A stretch of 64,000 nt of DNA from Gallaecimonas pentaromativorans. Lineage in GTDB: Bacteria > Pseudomonadota > Gammaproteobacteria > Enterobacterales > Gallaecimonadaceae. The stretch lies in contig NZ_RJUL01000007.1 of NCBI RefSeq assembly GCF_003751625.1, forward strand, positions 62,001-126,000. The letters are read 5' to 3'. Each line of letters starts with the position of its first letter. Position 1 is the first letter of the stretch. Below the pieces are notes generated by a model. That model made no database searches and was not told where the DNA came from. It was given only the letters and a program-made list of their open reading frames with translations. Positions 1 through 9,875 of the stretch are shown here, one piece after another. Position numbers and translations under genes: made by a program.

Positions 1-100
1 TACCCCGCCACCGCAAGCGCCTGCCCAAAGCCACCCGCAGCCAATTGCTGAGCCGCAAGGTACGGCGCTGCGCTCCCTGCTCAAGAAGGTCAGCCAATGA
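1..100 (+). CDS. 3' end of small Pro/Gln-rich cellulose-operon protein (partial)
   Basis: An open frame enters the window at position 2 and ends at the TGA at 98-100, which overlaps the bcsQ ATG by four bases (ATGA). The 32 visible residues are rich in Pro, Gln and Ala and end in a basic helix-like tail (LRSLLKKVSQ). Small accessory proteins of the BcsO, BcsP or BcsR type commonly sit directly upstream of bcsQ, and the Pro-rich linker followed by a short C-terminal motif fits that group. Too little is visible to choose among them. The overlap implies translational coupling to bcsQ. Confidence 0.4.
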   Translation, partial: TPPPQAPAQSHPQPIAEPQGTALRSLLKKVSQ

Positions 101-882
101 ACCTGGTGTACTTGATGTCACCCAAAGGGGGCGTCGGCCGTACCACGCTGACCGCCAACCTGGCCTTTGCCCTGCAACGGCTGGGGCATCAGGTGGTGGC
201 CCTCGACCTCGATTGCCAAAACAGCCTGCGCTTGCATCTGGGGCTGCCGGTAAGCGAGCAGCGCGGCATCGTGCCGGGCCTTCAGCACAGCAGTGACTGG
301 CGCAGCCAGATCATGGAAACCCCCAGCGGCGTCGGCTTGTTGCCCTATGGCGAAGCGAGCCAGACACAGCGGGAAAGCTTTGACGCCTTGCTGCGCCAAG
401 ACCCGGAGTTTCTGGGCCAGCGGCTGGGGCCGCTGGTGAACCAGCCGGGCTGCATTGTGCTGGTGGACCTGCCCTCTGGCCCCAGCGCCGCGCTGGAAGC
501 GATGAAAAAGACCGCTGGCATCAGCCTGGTGGTGATGCTGGCCGATGGCGCCTCCGCTGCCACCCTGCCGCTGGTGGAACACGAGAGCTACCTGGGCATT
601 GATGCCCGTAAAAGCGCCTTTTACATCGTCAACCAGGTGTATATCCGCTCTCGCCTTAATCGCGATGTTACCGAGTTCTTCGAGCAGCGCCTTGGCGCCG
701 CCATGCTGGGCCGGGTGCATCGGGACGAAGCAGTGCCGGAAGCCAACGCCTCGCAGCGCTCGGTATTTGAATACGCCCCCGCCTCCGCGGTTATCCAGGA
801 CCTTGAAAACATCGCCCGCAGCATCAGCCGAATGCTGCCCGAGGCCTACGGGCACAGCGCGATGACGTTTTCACAGAATTGA
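97..882 (+). CDS. bcsQ: BcsQ, MinD/ParA-like ATPase of the cellulose operon
   Basis: This 261-residue protein belongs to the ParA/MinD superfamily. BcsQ is a cytoplasmic accessory protein that helps place and activate the cellulose synthase, often at the pole. A deviant Walker A segment lies at residues 10-17 (KGGVGRTT), followed by the helix TANLAFALQRLG, a LDLDCQ strand, and a VLVDLPSG Walker B-like strand near residue 125. The usual P-loop lysine is Arg15; E. coli BcsQ also lacks lysine at this place, so the substitution fits the family. The signature lysine at residue 10 is kept. Start is the ATG overlapping the upstream stop; bcsAB follows after 9 bp. Confidence 0.92.
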   Translation: MNLVYLMSPKGGVGRTTLTANLAFALQRLGHQVVALDLDCQNSLRLHLGLPVSEQRGIVPGLQHSSDWRSQIMETPSGVGLLPYGEASQTQRESFDALLRQDPEFLGQRLGPLVNQPGCIVLVDLPSGPSAALEAMKKTAGISLVVMLADGASAATLPLVEHESYLGIDARKSAFYIVNQVYIRSRLNRDVTEFFEQRLGAAMLGRVHRDEAVPEANASQRSVFEYAPASAVIQDLENIARSISRMLPEAYGHSAMTFSQN

Positions 883-891
883 TGGAATAAC

Positions 892-3800
892 ATGAAACCG
901 GATCAACCTACCCGGCCGGGATATTTGGCGTACCAAATCCTGGCAACCTTGGTTCTTTTGGGCATTGTGCTGTTGATTGTCACCACCCCGCTGGATATCG
1001 AAAGCCAGGCGCTGTTTGGCCTGGCCGGTGTGGTACTGATGTTCATCGTGAGCCGTTTTACGTCCCGCTGGGCCCGTATCGTGCTGATCTTGATGAGCAT
1101 GGTGATCTCAACCCGCTACCTGTACTGGCGGGCCACCGACACCCTGGTGTTCAGCACCCCCATCGAAACCATTCTTGGGATTGGGCTACTGCTGGCCGAG
1201 GTGTACACCTGGCTTATTCTGGTGCTGGGTTTTATCCAGACCATCTGGCCTTTGAACCGGCGCATCGTGCCACTCCCCAAAGACAGCAGCACCTGGCCAA
1301 CGGTGGATGTCTACATCCCCACCTACAACGAGAGCCTGGACATCGTGCAGGACACGGTGCTGGCCGCCATGAACCTCGACTACCCCAAAGACAAGCTCAA
1401 GGTGTACCTGCTGGACGACGGCCGGCGCCCCGAGTTTGGCGCTTTTGCCGCCGCAGCCGGGGTGGGTTACATCACCCGCAACGACAACAACCACGCCAAG
1501 GCCGGCAACCTCAACAATGCCCTGAAGCAAACCAGCGGCGAGCTGATTTGTATCTTCGACTGCGACCACGTCACCACCCGCATCTTCTTGCAGGCAACGG
1601 TGGGCGCCTTTATGGCCGAACCCAACCTGGCGCTGTTACAAACTCCCCATTATTTTTACTCGCCCGACCCCTTTGACCGGAACCTGCGCACCTCCCTGGA
1701 TATGCCCAGCGAAGAGGAAATGTTCTACGGGCCGGTGCAGATGGGTAACGACTACTGGAACGCCGCCTTCTTCTGCGGCTCCTGCGCGGTGATCCGCCGC
1801 GAGGCACTTAACCAGACCAACGGTTTTGCCGTTGAAACCGTTACCGAAGATGCCCACACCGCACTGCGTTTGCAGCGTATGGGATGGGACACCGCCTTCT
1901 TGGGCATCCCCCTGGCGGCGGGCCTGGCCACGGAACGGCTGGCCCTGCACGTCGGTCAGCGTGCGCGCTGGGCACGGGGCATGTGTCAGTTGCTTCGCAT
2001 CGATAACCCCTTGTTTGGCAAGGGCCTGCGTTGGCATCAGCGGCTTTGCTACTTGAACGCAGCACTGCACTTTCAGTTCGCACTACCGCGGGTGGTGTTC
2101 CTCACCGCACCGCTGGCCTACTTGCTGTTTGGGCTCAATATCATCGCTTCTTCCCCGCTGCTGATTTTGGCCTACGCCTTGCCGCACCTTATTCATTCCC
2201 TTTACACCAACTCCTTGCTCCATGGCCGCAGCCGCTACACCTTCTGGGGCGAAATTTACGAGACAGTGCTGGCGTTTTCCTTGGTGCGGCCGGTGCTGGC
2301 CACACTGTGGAACCCCAAAAAGGGTAAGTTCAACGTCACCGAAAAGGGCGGCTTGCTGCGCGACGGCTACTTCGATTACGACGCCGTGCGCCCCCATGTA
2401 TTCACCCTGGCCCTGCTTATCGCCGGGGTTACCTGGGGGGTGGTGCGGCTTATCTGGAGCGATGTGTTCGACATTCAGCCAACGGTGCTGGTGCTGAACC
2501 TGTTCTGGGCCTGTTTCAGCGCCCTTATCCTGCTTGCCGCCGTTGCCGTTGCCCGTGAAACCCGCCAGGTTCGCAATACGGTGCGGGTCGATATCAAGCT
2601 GCCGGCCATTTTGCACCTGGCCAACGGCCATACCCTGCAAACCACCACCCGCAACTTCTCCATGGGCGGCATGATGCTCGATAACCCCATGGGTAGCGCG
2701 CTGGAAGACGCCATGGTGGAGGATGTGGAGATCCGCTTTGACAACCAGACCCTGCTGTTCCCGGTCAACACCATCAACCTCGGTGACGACGCCTTGCGGT
2801 TTCAGTTCCGGGCTCTGCCGGTGCGCCAGCGTCGCCAGTTGGTGAACGTGGTAATGGGCCGGGCCGATGCCTGGGTGCCTGACCATCCCCACCCCAGAGA
2901 CAACGCCTTTACCTCCCTGTGGGCAGTAATAAAGGCGGTGATGGGGCTCTTTACCCGGGAGAGCAAAAACAGCGGCTGGGCGCGCTGGCGCACCAGCCTC
3001 TTTGGCAGTTGGAAGTTTCGTATCGCGCTGGTCACCCTGGTGGCCTTTGGTATCACCATCGTGGCCAACCGGGCCTGGGCCGCAGAGAACAGCTACCAAG
3101 AGCAGCTTGGCTTTCGCCAGGCAGGCCTCTTTGGCCCGTTGGTGGTCAGCGGTAACGGCAACAACAGCGGCGTGCACTTTTCCATCCGTAAAGACGAGAT
3201 GGCTAACGCCGCCGAGCTAGACCTCTCCCTCAGCTACCCCGACGCCAAGTTCCCCGAGAATAGCCACCTGGATGTGCTACTTAACGGCCAGTTGCTGCAA
3301 AGCATCGCGCTGGACCCATTCAGCGCCGACGGCCTGGAGAGCAAAATCGCCATCAATCCGGCGCTTATTCTCAGCGAAAACGACCTTAACTTTCGCATTG
3401 CCGGCCAGGCTGGCCCCCAGTGCCTGGATGAAGACGCCCCCAATCACAACGAGGTGCTGATAAGCGAGCTGTCGTCGCTGCATCTGGACCTGACCCGCCT
3501 GCCAAGGCCCCGCGATCTGGCCATCTTCCCGGCGCCTTTTTTTGATAACGGCGCCATGGGCCAAATTCGCATTCCCCTGGTGTTACCGGAGCAGCCCAGC
3601 GAAGGGGTGCTGGAAAGCGGCGCCATCCTGGCCTCTTACTTTGGCAAGGAAGCGCGGTTTCGGGTGGTTCACCTGCCGGTGAACCGCAACAGCCTGCCCG
3701 ACGACAACGCCATCGCCTTGGTGGTAGGTAACAGCCTGGCCGGTGCCACCCTGGCGCCGCCATCTGGGCCTGAAATTAGGCTTATCGATAACCCCTTGAA

Positions 3801-5217
3801 CCCGCTCTACAAAGTGCTGGTGGTGATGGGCCGTACCGACAGCGAGCTGAAAACCGCCGTCACCTACCTGCTCAGCGGAGCCCCCCTTGAAGGGGACCAG
3901 ATGCTGGCCAAGGCCATCAAACTGCCCGAGCGCAAACCCTACGACGCCCCAAACTGGGTAGACACCCGCCACGCGGTTACCTTCGGCCAACTGGCTAAGC
4001 CGGACGACCTGGCCGCCCGGGGCCTTAACCACGGCGCCAACGAGGTGAACTTTAGGGCGCCGCCGGATTTGTTCCGCTGGCGCGGGCGGCCCATGTCCAT
4101 GGAAGTGCAGTACCTGTTCCCCGAAGGTGACTGGCTGGACGAGCGCCGCTCCAAACTCAACGTAACCTTAAACGGCCAGTACCTGGGCTCGTTGCCGGTG
4201 AACAGCAGCGGTATCGGCGCCTCCATCATGCGGATGCTCGGCAGCGATGTGCGCCAGCAAAAAGCCAAGGTCGAGCTGCCGCCTTACCTCTTGTATGGCG
4301 AGAACAAGCTGCAGTTTTACTTTGACCTTCGCCTGCACCCCGACAGCGACTGCCAGCAGGTGCTGGGCACCAAGATAATTAGCCGTATCCTGCCCGCTTC
4401 CGACCTGGATTTGAGCGGTTCCGAGCATTTCACCATGCTGCCCAACCTCTCGTATTTCATCAGCGCCGGCTTTCCCTTCACCCGCATGGCGGATCTGTCG
4501 CAAACCACTGCCCTGGTACCGGCCCGCCCCAGCAACCTGGAGCTGCAAAGCCTGTTCGATTTAATGGCCAGGATGGGCCAGGCCACCGGCTACCCGGCCT
4601 ACGGCGTCGAAGTGAAAAAGGGCTTTGGCGAGATCCGCGCCCAAACCGGCCGCGACCTGTTGGTGGTTGGCGCCGTTGCCGACCTGGCCAGTAGCCCGGT
4701 GCTTTACACCAGCCCGTTCCGCTTCGAGCAGAACAAGCTAGGCCTCAAGCCCACCAGCCTTACCGACCAATGGATCCGCCTGCTTAAAGGTGACTGGGGC
4801 CGCCAGGACAAGCCAGCCCGGCGCCAGTTGGAAGCCCAGGACAGCTTCTTTGGCCTGGCCAGTTATATCTCCCCTGCCGATCCGGCGCGGGTGGTAGTGG
4901 TGGCCACGGCCAGCAACGAGCAACAGCTGCCCACCCTTACCACGCGCCTGCAAGATCCCCAGGCCAGTAGCGAAGTCCACGGCGACCTGGTGCTGCTTCA
5001 AGACCAGCAGATCCGCTCTTATCGGGTCGGGCCACGCACCGGCAGCGGCGAAATGTCGTGGGACATGACCGTGCGCTGGTACTTCGGCCAACACGTGCTG
5101 CAACTGCTGGCCACCCTGCTGCTGGGCATCTTGCTGGGCGCCACCTTGATTTATCCCCTTCTCAAACAGCGCGCCAAACAGCGCCTGGCTAAAGCGAAAG
5201 AGCATCATCATGAATAA
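892..5217 (+). CDS. bcsAB: Cellulose synthase, catalytic BcsA fused to BcsB
   Basis: A single 1441-residue frame joins the catalytic and periplasmic subunits of cellulose synthase, which are separate genes in most Gammaproteobacteria. The BcsA part (about residues 1-705) has N-terminal membrane helices and a GT2 domain with DDG (175-177), DCD (223-225), TED (318-320) and QRARW (356-360). It then has C-terminal helices and a PilZ domain with arginines 558, 561 and 565 and NFSMGG at 588-593, the c-di-GMP site. A hydrophobic segment near 709-731 ending in ANRAWAA leads into the periplasmic BcsB part. The last helix lies near 1405-1428, followed by a basic/His tail. The enzyme polymerises UDP-glucose and passes the chain across the inner membrane. 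A comparable fusion is known as AcsAB in Komagataeibacter. The frame overlaps bcsC by 8 bp. Confidence 0.95.
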   Translation: MKPDQPTRPGYLAYQILATLVLLGIVLLIVTTPLDIESQALFGLAGVVLMFIVSRFTSRWARIVLILMSMVISTRYLYWRATDTLVFSTPIETILGIGLLLAEVYTWLILVLGFIQTIWPLNRRIVPLPKDSSTWPTVDVYIPTYNESLDIVQDTVLAAMNLDYPKDKLKVYLLDDGRRPEFGAFAAAAGVGYITRNDNNHAKAGNLNNALKQTSGELICIFDCDHVTTRIFLQATVGAFMAEPNLALLQTPHYFYSPDPFDRNLRTSLDMPSEEEMFYGPVQMGNDYWNAAFFCGSCAVIRREALNQTNGFAVETVTEDAHTALRLQRMGWDTAFLGIPLAAGLATERLALHVGQRARWARGMCQLLRIDNPLFGKGLRWHQRLCYLNAALHFQFALPRVVFLTAPLAYLLFGLNIIASSPLLILAYALPHLIHSLYTNSLLHGRSRYTFWGEIYETVLAFSLVRPVLATLWNPKKGKFNVTEKGGLLRDGYFDYDAVRPHVFTLALLIAGVTWGVVRLIWSDVFDIQPTVLVLNLFWACFSALILLAAVAVARETRQVRNTVRVDIKLPAILHLANGHTLQTTTRNFSMGGMMLDNPMGSALEDAMVEDVEIRFDNQTLLFPVNTINLGDDALRFQFRALPVRQRRQLVNVVMGRADAWVPDHPHPRDNAFTSLWAVIKAVMGLFTRESKNSGWARWRTSLFGSWKFRIALVTLVAFGITIVANRAWAAENSYQEQLGFRQAGLFGPLVVSGNGNNSGVHFSIRKDEMANAAELDLSLSYPDAKFPENSHLDVLLNGQLLQSIALDPFSADGLESKIAINPALILSENDLNFRIAGQAGPQCLDEDAPNHNEVLISELSSLHLDLTRLPRPRDLAIFPAPFFDNGAMGQIRIPLVLPEQPSEGVLESGAILASYFGKEARFRVVHLPVNRNSLPDDNAIALVVGNSLAGATLAPPSGPEIRLIDNPLNPLYKVLVVMGRTDSELKTAVTYLLSGAPLEGDQMLAKAIKLPERKPYDAPNWVDTRHAVTFGQLAKPDDLAARGLNHGANEVNFRAPPDLFRWRGRPMSMEVQYLFPEGDWLDERRSKLNVTLNGQYLGSLPVNSSGIGASIMRMLGSDVRQQKAKVELPPYLLYGENKLQFYFDLRLHPDSDCQQVLGTKIISRILPASDLDLSGSEHFTMLPNLSYFISAGFPFTRMADLSQTTALVPARPSNLELQSLFDLMARMGQATGYPAYGVEVKKGFGEIRAQTGRDLLVVGAVADLASSPVLYTSPFRFEQNKLGLKPTSLTDQWIRLLKGDWGRQDKPARRQLEAQDSFFGLASYISPADPARVVVVATASNEQQLPTLTTRLQDPQASSEVHGDLVLLQDQQIRSYRVGPRTGSGEMSWDMTVRWYFGQHVLQLLATLLLGILLGATLIYPLLKQRAKQRLAKAKEHHHE

Positions 5218-8200
5218 ATCGCTGCTGCTTACCCTAGCCCTTTCCTCCCTGTCGGTACCGGCTCTGGCCGCCAGTACCGGGGTGCAAAGCGACTTTGACA
5301 CCCTGTTCCAGCAGGCTGATTTTTGGCAAAGCAAACAGCGCCAGGACTTGGCCAAAGACGCCCTTAACCGCATCTTGGCGGCGGACCCCAACAACACCGA
5401 GGCCCTTTACCGGCTGGCGATGATCGCCATTCAAGAAGGGGATAACACCCATGCTTCGGCGTACATCGAGCGCTTGAAAACCGTAGCGCCGAACGATGCG
5501 CACCTTGAAGAGCTGCGCATCGCTCAAGCCTCTACCGATGTCGACTCCGGCGCCCTTGGCGAAGCCCGGGTGCTGGCCGCCAGCGGCCAGGCTGAAGAAG
5601 CCATCGCCCGCTATAAAAGCCTGTTCAGCGGTGACACGCCGCCAGCGAGCCTGGCGCTGGAGTACTATCAGACCCTCGCCGGTACCCAAAACGGCTGGGA
5701 CGCTGCCCGCCAGGGGCTCGCCAAGCTTCATCAGGCCCAACCGGGCAATAGCGCCGTGGCCATTGCCTACGGCCAGGTGCTGACCTACCGCGACAGCACC
5801 CGCCGCCAGGGCATCAACCTGCTGGCCAAGTACGACGCCGTCAGCAAAGACGCCACCAAAGCCTGGCGCCAGGGGTTGTTGTGGCTTGATGCCGACAAAG
5901 CCGACCAACCTCTCTATCAGGCCTTTGAACAGGCCCACCCCGGCGATAAGCAAGTCGCCGATTACTACCACGACAAAACCACCCTCTCTCCCACCCAGGC
6001 TGCGGATCAGGCCCGCAGCCTCGGTTATAAGGCCCTGGATGCCGGCAGGCTCGGCGAGGCCGAAAAAGCCTTCCGCCAGGCCCTGGCCACTAAAAGCCAA
6101 GACCCTCAGGCCCTGGCTGGACTGGGCCTTGTAGAGCTTCGCCGCCAGCGCTTTGCCAGCGCCCGGGATAACCTGGCCCAGGCCATCCGCCTGGCCCCTG
6201 CCCAAAAGAGCCAATGGCAAAAGGCCTATGAGAGCGCCGATTTTTACGCTCGGCTCGGCCAGGCCCGTAGCGCCAGCGAGCACCGTCAATACGATACCGC
6301 TCTGAATCTTCTTGCTCCCCTGACCGGGGCCGGTGGCAGCCAGGGCCATGACGCCCAGTTGCTAAAAGCCGATGTGCTGCAAAAGAAAGGGGAGCTCGAC
6401 AGCGCCGAGGCCAGTTACCGGGCGCTGCTGGCCAAGCGAGGCACCGACAACGCCGCCCGCCTGGGGCTGGTCAACGTGCTGCGCCAACAGCAGCGCTGGA
6501 GTGAGGCAAGCGAGGTGGCTCAGGCGCTGCCGGCATCGGCTAAAGGCGAGCTAGGCGATCTGGCCTCTGGCCAGGCCATGGTGCTGCGTGACCGGGCCGC
6601 CAGCGAGTCGCCGGTGATGGCCGAAGCCACCCTGCGTCAGGCCAGCGTATTGGCCCCGAAAAACCCTTGGGTGCGCCTAGATTTGGCCCGGTTACTGAAT
6701 AAAACCGGCCGCCCGCTGGCAGCCCAGGTGCTGGTTAACCGTGGCGTGCAAGACTATGGCCTGGCGGATGACCGCTACGTGGCGGCGCTGCTGGCCAAGG
6801 ATCAGCAGCGTTGGGGTGATGTGGCCCGCCTGCTTGAGCCTGTTAGCGCCAGCAAACGCTCGGCCGAGATAAAGGATCTTTTGGAAAGCGCGGCCCTGCA
6901 GGCTCGCCTTGACGAGATAAAACGCCGCCAGCAGGTAGGTGACCGCGAAGGCGCCCGCCAGTTGATCATGGACATGTACAACAAGCCCCCCCAAAGTGCT
7001 GCCGGGGTGGGCGAAGTGGCGTCCATGCTCTATGAGAGCGGCGAGCCAGCCATGGCGCTCATGCTCATTCGCCAGAATGACCAAAAGGCCCTCACCTCAC
7101 CGGTGGCCCAATACCAGACCCAGGTGCTGGTGATGATCAAAGCTGGCGCCGATCAGGAAGCCGATGCCCTGGTAGCCAGGCTCTCCCAGCGCCGGGATCT
7201 GGGCCCTGGCGACTGGGCCGCCATTGAACAGATCCGCAATGCCATGGCGGTGGCCAAGGCCGATAAATTGCGCCTGGCCGACCAGTTGGCCGAGGCCTAC
7301 GACGTGCTGGCCGCCCGCTTGCGAGTGGCACCCAACGACGAACCGCTGCTGCTGGCCATGGCCCGCCTTTATCAAACCGGCAATAAAAACAGCAAAGCCC
7401 TGCAGATTTACCAATACACCCTCAAGCACAACCCCGGCAGCCTCGACGCCTTGAGCGGCGCCGTGGAAGTGGCCATTACCACCAAAGACCTGGACGTTGC
7501 CGACCAACTGCTGGCACAGCTGTCGAGGGATCAGGCCGAAGAACCAGCCATGTTGCTACTGGCCGCCAAGGTAGCCCGCGCCAGGGGTGACAACGACCAG
7601 GCCCTGCGCCTGCTGGCCAAATCCCGCAGCAAGCTCTTTGAAGGCCAGCAAGACCAGCCTTGGCTGGTGGCCAGCGACAGCCAGCCGGGCTTTGACAACC
7701 CTTTTGCCGCCAATAAGGCACCGGCCAAGGGCAAGGCTGGCGACAATCCCTGGCGCCGCCCCAGTTGGCTGCCGGGCGGAGACGACCTCTCCACCGAGCA
7801 ATCGCCCTGGAAAGACCAAGACACCCCGGCCGGCCCGCCGTCACTGGTGGCCCAGATTGACAGCCTGACCCGCGAGATCCACAAGGACAGCGCCACCCGC
7901 CTCGACGCCAACGTGGAGTTTCGCTCCCGCAACGGCCAGGCGGGTTTGGGCCAGCTTGATGAGGTTAAAACCCCGGTTACCATCGAAACCCAGTTGGGCA
8001 GTGGCCGGCTTAAAGCCCAGATCACCCCCACTTACCTCAACGGCGGCACCCTTTCCGGTGATTACAGCCGCTTTGGCAGTGGCGCTCTGGGGAGCGCCGC
8101 CAGCACCCTGAGCCAAGATCTGAACGACATGCCGGATGTACTGGACGGTATTGAAGACACCGCTTACAGCTACGAGCAAGCCAGGCTGAGCGCCGAGAGC

Positions 8201-9415
8201 GCCCAGGCGATTTACCAGGCGGCGCTGGCCGACAAAACCCTGACCGCCATCCAGCAAGCCCAGTTTTTGGCCACCGCCAACCAGGCCGAACTGACCGCCA
8301 CCCAGGCCAAGCGCAACTTCGACCGGGCCGTGCAACAAGACCTGCTAAAAGGCATCGGCCTCAATACCGACAACCTCACCAGCGAAGACTGGGCTACCCT
8401 CAACAGCTACTTTGGCCAGTTGGGTTTTGACAGCACAGGTGGTTTGTCTTCCACCAGTCTTGAAGCGTTTTTGGACAGCCGCGATGCCTTTGAATCCCTG
8501 CTTGGCTCCCTTAGGGCGCAGCTCAACAGCCTGATGCGCAGCGCCGAAGATCTGCCGGCGCAGCACGACGCCGGGGTGGCCTTGTCGCTGGCTTATGGAG
8601 TGGGTGATTTCAATTTCGATATCGGCACCACGCCTTTGGGATTTGAAGAGGTAAACCTAGTGGGCGGCGTGCAGTGGCAACCGCAGCTGGACGACAACCT
8701 GCGCCTGGATTTGAACCTGGAGCGCCGGGCCGTTACCGACAGCGTGCTGTCTTACGCCGGCACCTACGACCCCAGCACCGGCACCAGTTGGGGCGCCGTC
8801 ACCAAAAACGGCCTGGGCGTAGGCCTGGGCTATGACGACGGCAACCTGGGGCTTTATGCCAACCTTGGCGGCTACCGCTACCTTGGCCATAACGTCTACA
8901 ACAACACCGCTTTTGATCTGTCTCTTGGTGGCTATCTGCGCCCCATCGACACCAAAACCCGGCAACTGCAAACCGGCATTCATGTCAGCTTCCAGTCTTT
9001 TGACAAGAACATGAGCAACTTTGGCCTGGGCCATGGCGGCTACTTCAGCCCGCAAGACTATGTGGCGGTGTCGTTCCCCATCACCTTCAGCGAGCAGCGC
9101 AACCGCTTTAGCTACAGTGTGAAACTGGCGCCGGGCTTCCAAAGCTTTACCGAAAAAGCCGTGGACTTCTTCCCGGACGACCCCGAGATCCAGCAACTGC
9201 TGGACGTATTTGCCAACCTGGGGCTGATTGACGCCTCCCAATACCAGGCCAACAGCCAAAGCGGCTTTGGCCTGAGCATCGGCGCCGAAGGCAAATATGA
9301 GTTGTCGCCCAATTTCACCCTGGGTGGCAAACTGGGCTTTGATAACTTTGGGGAATACAGCGAAACCAGTGGCCAGCTGTATCTTCACTACCTGATGGGA
9401 GGCAGTAATGACTGA
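5210..9415 (+). CDS. bcsC: BcsC, TPR outer-membrane cellulose exporter
   Basis: This protein has a cleavable signal peptide (about residues 1-21, ending PALAA), a long periplasmic array of TPR-like helices (about 25-860) and a C-terminal porin-like domain (about 900-1401) ending in aromatic beta strands. BcsC guides cellulose through the periplasm and outer membrane. At 1401 residues it is longer than E. coli BcsC (about 1157). Part of the excess is a helix-rich, Ala/Gln-rich stretch at about residues 955-1115, inserted between the first barrel strands (SRFGSGALG) and the strand beginning AGVALSLAYGVG. That region is normally a short link. The start overlaps bcsAB by 8 bp and the end overlaps bcsD by 8 bp. 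Confidence 0.93.
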   Translation: MNKSLLLTLALSSLSVPALAASTGVQSDFDTLFQQADFWQSKQRQDLAKDALNRILAADPNNTEALYRLAMIAIQEGDNTHASAYIERLKTVAPNDAHLEELRIAQASTDVDSGALGEARVLAASGQAEEAIARYKSLFSGDTPPASLALEYYQTLAGTQNGWDAARQGLAKLHQAQPGNSAVAIAYGQVLTYRDSTRRQGINLLAKYDAVSKDATKAWRQGLLWLDADKADQPLYQAFEQAHPGDKQVADYYHDKTTLSPTQAADQARSLGYKALDAGRLGEAEKAFRQALATKSQDPQALAGLGLVELRRQRFASARDNLAQAIRLAPAQKSQWQKAYESADFYARLGQARSASEHRQYDTALNLLAPLTGAGGSQGHDAQLLKADVLQKKGELDSAEASYRALLAKRGTDNAARLGLVNVLRQQQRWSEASEVAQALPASAKGELGDLASGQAMVLRDRAASESPVMAEATLRQASVLAPKNPWVRLDLARLLNKTGRPLAAQVLVNRGVQDYGLADDRYVAALLAKDQQRWGDVARLLEPVSASKRSAEIKDLLESAALQARLDEIKRRQQVGDREGARQLIMDMYNKPPQSAAGVGEVASMLYESGEPAMALMLIRQNDQKALTSPVAQYQTQVLVMIKAGADQEADALVARLSQRRDLGPGDWAAIEQIRNAMAVAKADKLRLADQLAEAYDVLAARLRVAPNDEPLLLAMARLYQTGNKNSKALQIYQYTLKHNPGSLDALSGAVEVAITTKDLDVADQLLAQLSRDQAEEPAMLLLAAKVARARGDNDQALRLLAKSRSKLFEGQQDQPWLVASDSQPGFDNPFAANKAPAKGKAGDNPWRRPSWLPGGDDLSTEQSPWKDQDTPAGPPSLVAQIDSLTREIHKDSATRLDANVEFRSRNGQAGLGQLDEVKTPVTIETQLGSGRLKAQITPTYLNGGTLSGDYSRFGSGALGSAASTLSQDLNDMPDVLDGIEDTAYSYEQARLSAESAQAIYQAALADKTLTAIQQAQFLATANQAELTATQAKRNFDRAVQQDLLKGIGLNTDNLTSEDWATLNSYFGQLGFDSTGGLSSTSLEAFLDSRDAFESLLGSLRAQLNSLMRSAEDLPAQHDAGVALSLAYGVGDFNFDIGTTPLGFEEVNLVGGVQWQPQLDDNLRLDLNLERRAVTDSVLSYAGTYDPSTGTSWGAVTKNGLGVGLGYDDGNLGLYANLGGYRYLGHNVYNNTAFDLSLGGYLRPIDTKTRQLQTGIHVSFQSFDKNMSNFGLGHGGYFSPQDYVAVSFPITFSEQRNRFSYSVKLAPGFQSFTEKAVDFFPDDPEIQQLLDVFANLGLIDASQYQANSQSGFGLSIGAEGKYELSPNFTLGGKLGFDNFGEYSETSGQLYLHYLMGGSND

Positions 9416-9875
9416 GCACGACACCTACTTCAGTAGCCGCCATTGCCACCCGCAGTGGCGGCATCTGCTCAGCGCGCTGTTCGATGGTCTGCTGAACTCG
9501 GTACCGGAGCAAGAAGCCCGCAGCTTTTTGCGCCAGGTGGGAGCCAACATGGCGTTGTCGCTCCCCCTCGGTGCCCACGACACCCTCGACGCCCTGGAAG
9601 GCGCCATCAACAAGCGCTGGAGCGAGCTGGACTGGGGCCAGGCAAAACTGCGCAGCCACGACGATTACCTGGCCATCCACCATTACCACTGCCCCGTGCC
9701 CCATCAGCAGGGGCGCATGGTTGAGGCAGCCCAAAAGAGCCTGGCCATGGTGCTTGAAGGGGTATACGGCAGCTGGCTACTGGCCCAGGGCGGCGAGCCG
9801 GACGTAACAGTGCGCCTGGCCGATACCCAAGACGGCCTGGTGCTGCATTACGGCAAAGAACCTGCCCATGATTAA
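9408..9875 (+). CDS. bcsD: BcsD, cellulose synthase accessory subunit
   Basis: This 155-residue soluble protein lies between bcsC and bcsZ, overlapping each by 8 bp. BcsD forms cylindrical multimers in the periplasm or cytoplasm next to the synthase in Komagataeibacter and improves packing of glucan chains into crystalline fibres. The sequence has a predicted helical N-terminal half (HLLSALFDGLL, ARSFLRQVGANMALSLPL), then a GRMVEAAQKSLAMVLEGVYGSWL helix region and a short beta tail (VTVRLADTQDGLVLHY). This matches the BcsD plan and length. No signal peptide is seen. Its presence, with no bcsE, bcsF or bcsG in the window, makes this a BcsD-type (type I) cellulose operon. Confidence 0.88.
   Translation: MTEHDTYFSSRHCHPQWRHLLSALFDGLLNSVPEQEARSFLRQVGANMALSLPLGAHDTLDALEGAINKRWSELDWGQAKLRSHDDYLAIHHYHCPVPHQQGRMVEAAQKSLAMVLEGVYGSWLLAQGGEPDVTVRLADTQDGLVLHYGKEPAHD

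Noticed and set aside
118-855. Long antisense frames over bcs, hutU, rluF and rsmB-type genes
   Set aside because: High-GC third-position bias produces long shadow frames; the coding strand has clear families and operon overlaps.
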